Shown piece by piece: positions 24,915 through 33,025 of a stretch of DNA of 33,025 nt. The position numbers and the translations under genes are program-made. Where the stretch lies: contig RGQD01000014.1 in NCBI GenBank assembly GCA_010030205.1, positions 1-33,025 of the forward strand. The letters run 5' to 3'. Below the pieces are notes generated by a model, which was not told where the DNA came from, ran no database searches, and saw only the letters and a list, made by a program, of their open reading frames with translations. How positions within the stretch are numbered: the first letter of the stretch is position 1; each line of letters begins with the position of its first letter. This DNA is from Betaproteobacteria bacterium. Lineage in GTDB: Bacteria; Pseudomonadota; Gammaproteobacteria; Burkholderiales; Burkholderiaceae_C.

Positions 24915-27718
24915 GCGCCTTCGATGCGGCTGCGGTAGCGCCGCATCAGCTCGACCTGCAGGTGGTTGAGCGGGTCGAGGTAAGGGAAGCGGTGCTCGAT
25001 CGATCGCGCCAGCGCCGGGTTGCTCTGCAGCCTGTCGGGCTCACCGGTGATCAGCGACAGCGCGTCGTGCGTCGACTGCCATTCGGCGCTGATCGCGGCG
25101 AAAACCCGCTTGGCCATGCGTTTGTCCTCGACCAGTTCGACATAGCGGGCCGCGATGCGCAGGTCGCTCTTGGCCAGCACCATGTCCAGGTTGGACAACA
25201 GGGTGCGGAAGAACGGCCACTGTTGGTGCATTTTCTGCAGCAAGGCCAGCTTGGCGCTGCGGTCTTCTTCGACGCCGAGAAAGGCCGTGATCGCCGAGCC
25301 GAAACCGCACCAGCCCGGCAGCGCCACCCGGCACTGGCCCCATGAGAAGCCCCAGGGGATCGCGCGCAAGTCTTCGATTGTTCGCGTCGCCTGGCCGTCC
25401 TTGGGGCGGATCGCAGGGCGCGAGCCGATGTTCAATTCGGCAATCTCGCGGATCGGCGTGGCCGAGAAGAAGTAGTCGCTGAACCCTGGTGTCTCGTAGA
25501 CCAGCTTGCGGTAAGCAGCGTGGCTGGCCTCGCTGATGCAGGCCGCGGCGGCTAGAAAACGCTTGGGCGCGCCTGACTTGCTGCCGGCGTTCAGCAGCGT
25601 GGCCTCCAGCGTCGCCGCCACCAGGGTCTCGAGGTTGCGCCGGCCGATGTCGGGGTTGGCGTACTTGCTGCCGATCACCTCGCCTTGCTCGGTCAGCCGG
25701 ATCTGGCCGTTGACCGTGCCCGGCGGCTGGGCCAGGATGGCCTAGTAGCTCGGGCCGCCGCCGCGCCCGACGGTTCCGCCGCGGCCGTGGAACAGTCGCA
25801 GCGTGATGCCCGGGCTGCCGTCGGTCTGGGTGCGCAGCGGGCCGAACAGCTCGACCAGCGCCAGCTCGGCCCGGTACAACTCCCAGTTGCTGGTGAAAAA
25901 GCCACCGTCCTTGTTGCTGTCGCTGTAGCCCAGCATGATGTCTTGCTCGCCGCCGCTGCGCAGCACCAGGTCGGCGATGCCGGGCAGGGCGTAGAACTCG
26001 CGCATGATGGGCTCGGCTTGGCGCAGGTCGGCGATGGTCTCAAACAGCGGCACAACGATCAATGCGCTGCGGGCGCCGGCCCGCAGCGCGCCGCCATTCG
26101 GCCCGCTCACCAGATCGCATTCCTTGAGCAGCAGCAGCAATTCCAGCAGATCGCTGACCGACTCGGTGTGGCTGATGATGCAGTGGCGCAGCGCCTCGCG
26201 GCCGTAGCGCGCCAGCATTTCGCGCGCGGTCTCGAAGACCGCCAGCTCACGCTGCGCGAGTTCACTGTACTGCGCGCCGTGCACCCGCAGCGGCCGCGCA
26301 TCGTCCAGCAGTCGCATCAGCAGCGTGCGGCGACCCATCTCGTCTAGCGCCGAGTAGTCGTCGTGCAGGCGCGCGGCGCGCAGCAACTCGGCCAGCACCG
26401 CCTCATGCTTGTCCGAGCTCTGGCGCAAGTCCAGCGTCGCAAGATGGAAGCCAAAGACCTGCACCGCGCGCATCAGCGGCGCCAGCCGCGGTGCGACGAG
26501 CGCCTGGGCGTGGTGCGAGCGCAGGCTGTCGGCGATCACCGTCAGGTCGGCCAGCAATTGCGCCGGCGCGGTGTAGGCGTTTTGCGGTGACACCGCATGG
26601 CGCAGCGCCTCGGTGCCGGTCAGCGCCAGCAGCGTGGCCGCGAGCCTTGCGTAGATGCCTATCAGCGCGCGGCGGTAGGGCTCGTCCTCACGGTGCGGGT
26701 TGAGGTCGGGCGATGCGTCGGCCAGCGCTTGCATCGCCGGTGTCATGCCGGCCAACATCTGGCTGATCGACAGCTCGGCCCCCAGCGAGTGCACCTCGGT
26801 GAGGTAGAAGCGCAGCGCTACCTCGCCCTGGCGTGCCATCGCCGTGCGCAGCGTTTCGGCGCCCACATTGGGGTTGCCGTCGCGGTCGCCGCCTATCCAC
26901 TGGCCCATGCGCAGAAAACTCGGCACCGCATGGCCTGCCAGCTGCTGCTCGATCTCGGCATACAGCTTGGGGATCTGGCGCAAAAAGGTGCTCTGGTAGT
27001 AGCTCAGCGCGTTCTCGATCTCGTCGGCCACCGTGAGCTTGGTGTAGCGCAGCATGCGCGTTTGCCAGAGCTGGGTGATGCGTGCGCAGATCAGCGCCTC
27101 GTTGTCGCGCCGTTCCCGGTCGCCGTGCAGGTCGTCGCGCAGGCCCACCAGTTCGGCGATCGCGCGCTCGGCGTCGAGGATGCTCGTGCGCTGCACTTCG
27201 GTAGGGTGCGCGGTGAGCACCGGCGAGATATAGGCCCGGGCGAGCGTGCGGGCCACATCGGCGGCGCGGATGTCGGCCCGGTGCAAGCGCTCGAAGGTCA
27301 AAGCCAGCGAGCCCTCCTGCAGGTGCCCCAACTGCTCGTGGTGCAGGCGCCGGCGCACATGGTGGCGGTCCTCGGCGATGTTGGCCAAGTGTGAAAAATA
27401 GCTGAAAGCACGGATCACGCTGACGGTCTGGTCAGCCGACAGGTTCTTCAGCAAGCGGTCGAGCGCCCGGCCGGCCGAGGCGTCGTTCTTCAGCCGATAG
27501 GCCACCGAGAGCTGGCGCACGCGCTCGATCAGCTCGAACCCCGCTTTGCCCTCCTGCTCTCGGATCACGTCACCCAGGATCCTGCCAAGCAAGCGGATGT
27601 CTTCCATCAAGGCCTTGTTCCCGGCCGCAGCCTCAGCTGTTCCGAGTCTGTTCCTGGGTTGTTCTGCCGGCTCGCGATGGCCGGCAGCAGAGGGGATGGG
27701 TACGAAAGCACGAGGCAT
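24915..27718 (-). pseudogene. ppc: phosphoenolpyruvate carboxylase, interrupted by an in-frame amber codon and C-terminally altered
   Basis: PEP carboxylase makes oxaloacetate from PEP and bicarbonate. The gene starts at 27718 with a GGGAG ribosome-binding site. It keeps [48 protein letters not shown] and [16 protein letters not shown]. Codon 659 (25744-25742) is TAG where the family has GAG (glutamate). The same frame then continues with family sequence: [54 protein letters not shown] and [20 protein letters not shown]. After that the conserved end (TINGIAAGLRNTG type) is missing and the frame runs open into argH. The 658-residue product would lack about the last quarter. The lower boundary given is approximate. 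Confidence 0.85.
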
Positions 27719-27755
27719 GAAAACTCCCTGGAAGTTGCAGCACGGTCGCCGGGAC

Positions 27756-27761
27756 ATCATA
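27756..27761 (-). promoter_or_regulatory. possible -10 box of ppc
   Basis: TATGAT on the minus strand, one base off the consensus, lies about 40 bases before the ppc start. No good -35 hexamer is at the right distance. Confidence 0.3.
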
Positions 27762-27862
27762 TGGAGCCAATTCGTGGCAACTTGGCTGCTGTAGCGGCTT
27801 GCGCCGCGAACCTGGGCATGCGCCACGCCCTGGGCCTGCGCTGCCAGACAAGAGGCACTAGC

Positions 27863-27868
27863 GATAAT
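27863..27868 (+). promoter_or_regulatory. possible -10 box of the hem operon
   Basis: GATAAT lies only 10 bases before the hemC ATG, in the 159-bp gap divergent from ppc. If used, the transcript would begin at or near the start codon, consistent with the lack of a ribosome-binding site for hemC. The -35 match is poor. Confidence 0.35.
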
Positions 27869-27877
27869 CGGGCCACG

Positions 27878-28867
27878 ATGACCGAAAACCGTGCTGAAGC
27901 CAGCCTGACCCTGAGCGCGACGGGCCTGCAGATCGCGACCCGCGAGAGTCGGCTGGCGCTGTGGCAGGCCGAGCATGTGCGCGATTTGCTGGCCCGGCGC
28001 CTGGGCCTGCACGTCGGTTTGCTGGGTATGACAACCCGCGGCGACCAGATCCTCGATCGCGCACTCAGCAAGGTTGGGGGCAAGGGCTTGTTCGTCAAGG
28101 AATTGGAAGTCGCGCTGGAAGAGGGCCGCGCCCACCTCGCGGTGCATTCGCTCAAGGATGTACCGATGGAGCTGCCCGAGGGCTTCGTGCTGGCCGCGGT
28201 GCTCGAGCGCGAAGACCCGCGCGACGCGCTGGTGTCGACCCACTTCGCGTCGGTCGCTGCGTTGCCGCAGGGCGCGGTGGTGGGCACATCCAGCCTGCGC
28301 CGCGTGGTCCAGCTGATGAGTCTACGGCCCGATCTGCGGATCGAGCCGCTGCGCGGTAACCTAGACACCCGACTGCGCAAGCTCGATGAAGGCGGCTTCG
28401 ATGCCATCGTGCTGGCCGCAGCCGGCCTGAAGCGTCTGGGCCTGGCCGCACGCATCCGTGCCACCTTCGACGAGCAGCAGATGATTCCTGCCGCAGGCCA
28501 GGGCGCACTGGCCATCGAGGTTCGCAGCGACGCTGAAACACTTCGATCCCAGCTCGCCGAGCTGACCCATGTGCCGACCTGGCTGGCGGTGCATGCTGAG
28601 CGTGCGGTATCGCGCGCGCTGGGCGGCAGCTGCAGCATGCCCTTGGCAGCGCACGCGGTTTGGCAAGGCCAGACGCTGGTGATCGACGCCGCACTGGGCG
28701 ATGTCGAACAACCCAGCCGGCCGCTGCTGCGCACCCGGGCTCAAGCCTTGATCGAGCTCTCGGGCGACGCTGTCGCCACTGCCGAAGCCACCGCGCTGGG
28801 CGAACTCGCTGCGGCGCAACTGCGCAGGCTGGGCGCCGACGGCTACCTCGCCGCCACGCTGGCCTGA
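27878..28867 (+). CDS. hemC: hydroxymethylbilane synthase (porphobilinogen deaminase)
   Basis: Joins four porphobilinogen molecules into hydroxymethylbilane, a step of heme synthesis. The 329-residue protein has the family blocks [61 protein letters not shown] and the dipyrromethane cofactor site [10 protein letters not shown] with C252. The start at 27878 gives a short N-terminal extension before the conserved IATRES block. No ribosome-binding site is evident. It is the first gene of hemC-hemD-hemX-hemY, divergent from ppc, an order I know from Burkholderiales. Confidence 0.97.
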   Translation: MTENRAEASLTLSATGLQIATRESRLALWQAEHVRDLLARRLGLHVGLLGMTTRGDQILDRALSKVGGKGLFVKELEVALEEGRAHLAVHSLKDVPMELPEGFVLAAVLEREDPRDALVSTHFASVAALPQGAVVGTSSLRRVVQLMSLRPDLRIEPLRGNLDTRLRKLDEGGFDAIVLAAAGLKRLGLAARIRATFDEQQMIPAAGQGALAIEVRSDAETLRSQLAELTHVPTWLAVHAERAVSRALGGSCSMPLAAHAVWQGQTLVIDAALGDVEQPSRPLLRTRAQALIELSGDAVATAEATALGELAAAQLRRLGADGYLAATLA

Positions 28868-28899
28868 CCGGGCACGCAGATGGCTGGCGCCGCGGCGTG

Positions 28900-29670
28900 A
28901 TGTCAGCTGCCCCGCCCTGCGTGGTGGTGACGCGGCCCCAACCGCAGGCCGACGAGTGGGTGGTTCAATTGCTGGCCCTTGGGCTGAACGCCGGCGCTTT
29001 GCCTCTGCTGGGCATCGCTGCACCTGCCGATGCTGCGCTGGTGTGCGCGGCCTGGCAGCAACTGGCACAGCACGCGTTGGTGATGTTCGTCAGCCCGAGC
29101 GCGGTTGAGCGCTTTTTCGCGCTTCGGCCTGTCGGACTGGCCTGGCCACAGCTGGCGATCGCTGCCGGCACGGGTCCTGGCACCCGGCGTGCGCTGCTGC
29201 AAGCTGGCGTGCCCGAGCCTTCGGTGCTGACGCCGCCCGAGGCGAAGGGCCAGTTCGACTCCGAGGCGCTGTGGCTGCTGTTGCGCGATCGCCTGGATTG
29301 GCCGGGTCGCAGCGCGTTGATCGTTCGCGGTGACGGCGGCCGCGACTGGCTGGCCGAGGCGCTGCGCCTAGAGGGCGCGCGAGTGCACTTTGTCCAAGCC
29401 TACCGCCGCACCGCGCCGGTGCTTGACCCGGCCGGCCGCGCGTTGCTGGGTCAGGCCCTGGCCGACCCGGCCAGGTATTGTTGGTTGTTCAGCAGCCGTG
29501 AGGCGCTTGGCCATCTGCCGGCCTTGCTACCCGATCGGTCCTGGCGCGATGCCCGTGCTTTGGCCACCCACAGCCGCATTGTCGAAGCCGCGCGGGCGCT
29601 TGGTTTCGGCCGCGTTCAGCAGGTTGCGCCGACGCCCGAAGCGGTGACTGAGCTGCTGCGCAGGACCTGA
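28900..29670 (+). CDS. hemD: uroporphyrinogen-III synthase
   Basis: Closes hydroxymethylbilane into uroporphyrinogen III with inversion of ring D. The 256-residue protein starts MSAAPPCVVVTRPQPQADEW. The family is poorly conserved, but VVVTRPQPQA, MFVSPSAVERFF, ALIVRGDGGRDWLAEAL, VQAYRRTAP and WLFSSREAL are characteristic. Its place directly after hemC, 32 bp on, confirms the call. A GTG at 28897 could also serve as start. Confidence 0.93.
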   Translation: MSAAPPCVVVTRPQPQADEWVVQLLALGLNAGALPLLGIAAPADAALVCAAWQQLAQHALVMFVSPSAVERFFALRPVGLAWPQLAIAAGTGPGTRRALLQAGVPEPSVLTPPEAKGQFDSEALWLLLRDRLDWPGRSALIVRGDGGRDWLAEALRLEGARVHFVQAYRRTAPVLDPAGRALLGQALADPARYCWLFSSREALGHLPALLPDRSWRDARALATHSRIVEAARALGFGRVQQVAPTPEAVTELLRRT

Positions 29671-29705
29671 CGCCACTGTGCGGCCGCCAGAAGCCCGTCG
29701 ATACA

Positions 29706-30833
29706 ATGATTGGGAACGTGACCGCCGAAGACAAGCCCGCCTCAGTCCTGTCTGCTGCCAGCCCGCCCGCTGAGGCAGTGGCTAGCGCGGCGCTTGCGCC
29801 GGCCGCCGCGCCGGTGGCCGGCAACGGTTGGTGGATCGCGCTGGGTTTGGCGGGCGTGGTCAGCGTTGCGGCCATCACGCTGGCGCTGCTGGGTCAGCAG
29901 CGTATCAAGTCGCTCGAGCAGGAGTTGGTGCGGCGGCAGCAGGACAGTCAGGGCCAAGCGATCGAGGCCCATGCGATGGCCAAACAGGCGCAGGAGGCTG
30001 CCCGTGCCGCCGAGTCCAAGGTCGGTCTGCTCGAAGCCCGGGTGGCCGAGACCGTGCTGCAACGCAGCCAGCTTGAAGACCTGATCCAGCAGCTCTCGCG
30101 CTCGCGCGACGAGAACGTGTTGGCCGATGTGGACGCCGCCGTTCGCGTGGCGGTGCAGCAAAGCGCCATCACCGGCAGTGCCGAGCCGCTGGTGTCGGCC
30201 TTGCGCCAGGCAGAAGAGCGCTTGGCGCGGATGAATCAACCCCGCCTGGAGCGGGTGCGGCGATCGCTGGCACGCGACCTGGATCGGGTGCGGGCTGTGG
30301 CTTTGACCGACCTCGCCAGCCTGACGATCAAGATCGACGAAGCGGTTCGCACGGTCGATGAGTTGCCCCTGGTGTCGCAGCCTGAGCGCCGTGCTGCTGC
30401 TGCGCGGCCGGCAGCATCGGCGTCTGACGGTGCGGCGCCCGGGCCTGGTGCCTGGCTGCCTTGGCTGCAGGAACGCTGGGCCGCGATCGGCAGCCGGATC
30501 TGGGTTGAGGTCAGAAGTCTGGTGCGGGTGACCCAGATCGACAAGCCCGAGGCCATGTTGGTGGCGCCTGACCAAGCCTGGTTCTTGCGTGAAAACCTCA
30601 AATTACGTTTGCTGAACGCCAGGTTGTCGCTGTTGTCACGTCAATTCGACATTGCGCAAGCTGACTTGCGCGAAGCCCAAGCCGTGCTGGAGCGCTACTT
30701 CGATCGCAATGCTCGCCGCGTCGCGCTCACCATCGACTTGGTGCGGCAAGTCACTGGCCAATCGCGTCAACTCAATGTGCCGCGGCCCGACGAGACCTTG
30801 GCGGCGCTGGCGGCGGCCCAGGCCGGGCGCTAG
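29706..30833 (+). CDS. hemX: HemX-family membrane protein
   Basis: A 375-residue membrane-anchored protein encoded with the heme genes; often annotated as a uroporphyrinogen-III C-methyltransferase, although the HemX family lacks a proven methyltransferase role. It has an alanine/proline-rich N-terminus, one membrane segment at residues 42-63 (WWIALGLAGVVSVAAITLAL), a coiled coil at about 66-125, and a periplasmic helical domain with VRVTQIDKPEAMLVAPDQAW and REAQAVLERYFD. A GTG at 29718 is an alternative start. It follows hemD after 35 bp. Confidence 0.88.
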   Translation: MIGNVTAEDKPASVLSAASPPAEAVASAALAPAAAPVAGNGWWIALGLAGVVSVAAITLALLGQQRIKSLEQELVRRQQDSQGQAIEAHAMAKQAQEAARAAESKVGLLEARVAETVLQRSQLEDLIQQLSRSRDENVLADVDAAVRVAVQQSAITGSAEPLVSALRQAEERLARMNQPRLERVRRSLARDLDRVRAVALTDLASLTIKIDEAVRTVDELPLVSQPERRAAAARPAASASDGAAPGPGAWLPWLQERWAAIGSRIWVEVRSLVRVTQIDKPEAMLVAPDQAWFLRENLKLRLLNARLSLLSRQFDIAQADLREAQAVLERYFDRNARRVALTIDLVRQVTGQSRQLNVPRPDETLAALAAAQAGR

Positions 30834-30919
30834 GCCGCCAGCCATCGAGCAGCAGATGCCTTGCGCCCATGTCTTTCCTCTGAGCGGCCCGGCGCGGGCT
30901 TGCCGGTCCGGGCACTGAC

Positions 30920-32164
30920 ATGCGCAGCGTCATCTGGTTGGTGCTGCTGTTCGTGGTGGCGGTGGTGGCTGCGCTGACATTGGGCGACAACGAAGGCCTG
31001 GCATCGTTTTACTGGGCAGGGTGGCGGCTAGACTTTTCGCTCAACTTCTTTGTGCTGGCTGCGATCGGGACAGGCTTTGCGGTGGTGACGGCGGTGCAGG
31101 CGATCAATGCGCTGGTCGGCTTGCCGGCGCGGGCGCGCGAGTGGCGGGTGCTGAGGTTGGAGCGCTCAGCCCAGGCGGCGCTGCGCGAGGCATTGGCCGA
31201 ATTCTTTGGTGCCCGCTACAGCCGCTCACTCAAGGCGGCGCAGCGCGCCATCGCTCTGGCGCCGCAGGTCCCTGTGCTTGCCGACGATCACGAGTTTCAG
31301 GTGCTGGGGCGTTTGCTGGCCGCTGGTTGCCTGCACAAGCTGCAAGACCGCGTGCGTCGCGACGAGTTGTTGGGCAGCGCGCTGCAAGCTGCCCGTCGCA
31401 ACGGTGGTGTGGCGGTTGACGATGGTGCGCGCTTGTTGGCTGCCGAATGGGCGCTCGACGACCGTGACGGCCAAAACGCCCAAGCGCTGCTGGTGGAGTT
31501 GCAACCTGGCGTGGCACGTCGTACCCAGGCCTTGCGGCTCAAGCTGCGAGCAGCCAGGCTGGAGCGTCGGCCACTTGACGCGCTGCACACGGCGCGCTTG
31601 CTGGCCAATCACCAGGCTTTCTCCAAGGCTGCTGCGCAGGGATTGCTGCGCTCGCTGGCGATCGAGGCATTGGACGCACCGCACGATGCCGACCAGTTGC
31701 GCCGGACCTGGTTGCAGTTCGACGCTGCCGACCAACGCGACCCCTTTGTGGTGGCCCGTGCTGCGCGCCGCGCCGCTGCGTTGGGCGTGTCAGCAGAGGG
31801 CAGGGCATGGTTGCGGCCGCTGTGGGACCGGCTCGACACACTGGAGGTCGAAGGCCGAGCCGAAATGGCGTTGGCACTGGTCGATACTGCCGCAGGCCTG
31901 GGGGCTGAATGGTTGCAGCGTATCGAGGCGGCACAGCGGGCATATCCCGCCGAGTCGGCGGTGCAGGCCGCCGCAGGCGCTGTGTTGGCCGAACGTCAGC
32001 TCTGGGGCAAGGCGCGTCGGCCGCTTGAGCAAGCCGCCAACGACCCATCGCTAGCCTCCCGAGCCCGTCGCCAAGCATGGCGAGCGCTGGCCCGCCTGGC
32101 TGATGAGGAGGGCGACCCGGATCGCGCCAACGCTTGCTACCGCTGCGCCGCAGCGATCGACTGA
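30920..32164 (+). CDS. hemY: HemY-type TPR membrane protein of heme synthesis
   Basis: A 414-residue inner-membrane protein of the proteobacterial HemY family (unrelated to the Bacillus oxidase of the same name), of uncertain role in late heme synthesis. Two N-terminal membrane segments lie at about residues 4-21 and 43-65, with LASFYWAGWRLDFSLNFF between them, typical of the family. The remainder is alpha-helical TPR-like repeats. It follows hemX after 86 bp that hold no other gene, and ends the operon. Confidence 0.9.
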   Translation: MRSVIWLVLLFVVAVVAALTLGDNEGLASFYWAGWRLDFSLNFFVLAAIGTGFAVVTAVQAINALVGLPARAREWRVLRLERSAQAALREALAEFFGARYSRSLKAAQRAIALAPQVPVLADDHEFQVLGRLLAAGCLHKLQDRVRRDELLGSALQAARRNGGVAVDDGARLLAAEWALDDRDGQNAQALLVELQPGVARRTQALRLKLRAARLERRPLDALHTARLLANHQAFSKAAAQGLLRSLAIEALDAPHDADQLRRTWLQFDAADQRDPFVVARAARRAAALGVSAEGRAWLRPLWDRLDTLEVEGRAEMALALVDTAAGLGAEWLQRIEAAQRAYPAESAVQAAAGAVLAERQLWGKARRPLEQAANDPSLASRARRQAWRALARLADEEGDPDRANACYRCAAAID

Positions 32165-32168
32165 GTGC

Positions 32169-32189
32169 AATGCCCTAGAGCATTCATTT
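32169..32189 (+). terminator. weak terminator after hemY
   Basis: AATGC/GCATT with a 6-base loop is followed by a T-rich stretch (CATTTT). The stem is only 5 bp and AT-containing, so termination would be weak. Confidence 0.3.
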
Positions 32190-32235
32190 TCTGTTTGCCT
32201 CCATCGAGCAATGAGAAATTTTCAGAAATTGGCTG

Positions 32236-32241
32236 TATACT
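32236..32241 (+). promoter_or_regulatory. -10 box of the tRNA gene
   Basis: TATACT lies 10 bases before the tRNA 5' end in an AT-rich segment. No clear -35 hexamer is seen. Its presence suggests the tRNA-like gene is still transcribed. Confidence 0.45.
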
Positions 32242-32251
32242 TTTAGGCTGC

Positions 32252-32325
32252 GCGGCTGTAGCTCAGCTGGATAGAGTACTTGACGAACCAAGGGGTCGTG
32301 GGTTCGATTCCTGCCAGCCGCACCA
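32252..32325 (+). tRNA. tRNA-Arg(ACG)-like gene with a 3-base deletion in the anticodon arm
   Basis: The acceptor stem GCGGCTG/CAGCCGC is perfect and an encoded ACCA end follows. The D arm is GCTC-AGCTGGATA-GAGT and the T arm GTGGG-TTCGATT-CCTGC. The anticodon arm is only 14 bases, CTTGACGAACCAAG, instead of the standard 17. Compared with the usual tRNA-Arg(ACG) pattern of a 5-bp stem and the loop CTACGAA, the bases GCT are missing: the last stem base, position 32 and the invariant U33. The whole gene is 74 bases instead of 77. As written, the loop cannot present a normal anticodon. It could be a pseudogene, a sequencing error, or an RNA with another role. Confidence 0.8.
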
Positions 32326-32333
32326 TAAAAATC

Positions 32334-32374
32334 AACGGGTTAGCTCTCACAAGGGGCTAACCCGTTTGACTTTG
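32334..32374 (+). terminator. terminator after the tRNA
   Basis: AACGGGTTAGC (32334-32344) pairs perfectly with GCTAACCCGTT (32356-32366) across an 11-base loop. A modest T-rich stretch (TTGACTTT) follows. This is a strong stem for ending the tRNA transcript, though the T-tract is imperfect. Confidence 0.65.
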
Positions 32375-33025
32375 TGGGCCGGGATGCGTCTCTGAGCGCC
32401 GTTCGGTAGCCGTTTGCCGTTCGCTGCCGCCAGCAAGCTCGGTCGTTGTTGCCGTTCTCACTGCTGCCGTGTAGCTCATTGTTGCCCGTGGGCACATCGA
32501 CGCAGTCGTGCTGCATCGATTCCACGGCGGCGGCGGATGGGGTTGGGGGTGAAGAAATCCAGATTCCCAGACCCCACCACCCGGGGTACACCCCATTCCT
32601 CAGAACGAGACCCCTTCTCAGCCTACGCTCTGATCCGCTCGGTCAAAGACGATCTCCAGGACTTAAATAACGTCACGTAAGTGCGTACAGGCGATGCTCC
32701 TGGGCAACGTCCTGAGCGGCTGTGTTGGTCCATAGGTCTAAGATCATCCTGAAGGGCCGTAGAAGGCCAATAACCACGCATAGCCTGTAAAGCTGGCAGG
32801 TCATGACTTGGGGCGTGTACGGAGCTTCTTCCCTGCCTGTCCGGTGGCTAGAGCAGCTTGTGACATGCCGGCTGACGGCGCTGCAACGGCTCATGAGCCC
32901 TACAAGGCTCTGAATCGGCCGTAGAAGCCAGTCGGTAGGCTCCATGGGACCACGGGTGGAGAATGAACCCTGTAGGCTCTGCAAACCCCTGGAACCGCCA
33001 TGTTCATCCGCCTGTTGATCACCCT
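32375..33025. other. gene-poor, lower-GC region downstream of the tRNA
   Basis: About 650 bases to the window end have no recognisable gene. Two open frames, 32414-32680 on the plus strand and 32673-32984 on the minus strand, have no familiar motif, no good ribosome-binding site and an odd residue composition. A hand count of 32641-32820 gives 96 G+C in 180, about 53 percent, well below the coding DNA elsewhere. A G/C-rich imperfect hairpin centred near 32565 pairs ATGGGGT with ACCCCAT. The position next to a tRNA is typical of island integration sites, but no integrase gene is visible before the window ends. Confidence 0.5.
32755..32929. repeat. direct repeat GGCCGTAGAAG and palindrome in the post-tRNA region
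   Basis: GGCCGTAGAAG occurs at 32755-32765 and again at 32917-32927, each followed by a short inverted copy of its first bases. Between them a perfect 12-bp palindrome, GGCTCATGAGCC, lies at 32888-32899. Several GGCTC(T) motifs recur nearby (about 32906, 32936 and 32973). Their meaning is unknown. Confidence 0.4.

Noticed and set aside
23255-25678. Single 807-residue frame read as a Ppc-ArgH fusion protein
   Set aside because: It joins the C-terminal quarter of a broken ppc to a complete argH only because no stop lies between them; argH has its own normal start at 24652.
25742-28243. 833-residue frame as the full ppc
   Set aside because: The first 175 codons lie opposite hemC and do not resemble Ppc; the family start with a ribosome-binding site is at 27718.
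32414-32984. Two open frames after the tRNA as genes
   Set aside because: No ribosome-binding sites, no recognisable motifs and unusual composition; more likely chance frames.

Overview
This 33 kb window is chromosomal DNA from a high-GC betaproteobacterium, most likely order Burkholderiales. The relevant signs are the block divergent ppc / hemC-hemD-hemX-hemY with argH beside ppc, the rpsF-priB-rpsR-rplI-dnaB cluster, and the divergent ppsR/ppsA pair. Most of the window is ordinary housekeeping DNA. I saw no CRISPR array, transposase, integrase or plasmid gene.

Layout. 1-4.6 kb: an acyl-CoA ligase followed by a TRAP transporter (binding protein plus a fused DctQ-DctM permease), plausibly uptake and CoA activation of an organic acid. 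4.6-9.0 kb, centred on phosphoenolpyruvate: a double-PPC-domain (DUF296) protein and ppsR on the minus strand, divergent from ppsA. 9.0-11.1 kb: a sodium:solute symporter with a canonical EF-hand loop. 11.1-14.3 kb: rpsF-priB-rpsR-rplI, a terminator, then dnaB with a perfect DnaA box in its upstream region. 14.3-14.5 kb: a cluster of short GC hairpins. 14.5-15.7 kb: a PA0069-family radical SAM gene whose only start codon lies 1 bp downstream of a perfect LexA box that covers its -10 element. 15.8-18.2 kb: an FMN-dependent 2-hydroxy-acid dehydrogenase and dinB on the minus strand. 18.3-19.6 kb: a frameshifted DUF6502 gene and a decayed DUF5666-like remnant. 19.6-21.5 kb: an orphan holin/endolysin pair. 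21.5-23.1 kb: a 45-residue gene coupled to a PaaK-like adenylating enzyme. 23.2-27.7 kb: argH, and a ppc broken by an in-frame amber codon and lacking its conserved C-terminus. 27.9-32.2 kb: the heme operon. 32.25 kb: a tRNA-Arg-like gene missing three bases in the anticodon arm. 32.3-33.0 kb: lower-GC DNA without a recognisable gene.

Two themes stand out. First, there are two DNA-damage-type genes close together: the LexA-boxed radical SAM gene and dinB, though dinB has no visible LexA box. Second, there is an unusual density of lesions: the ppc nonsense codon and lost C-terminus, the DUF6502 frameshift, the DUF5666 remnant with an amber codon, the tRNA deletion, and an endolysin N-terminal domain without its zinc ligands. 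Either the genome is decaying or some of the lesions are sequencing errors. Reads and relatives would decide. All family assignments come from reading the translations by eye and from memory of the families; no search was run.
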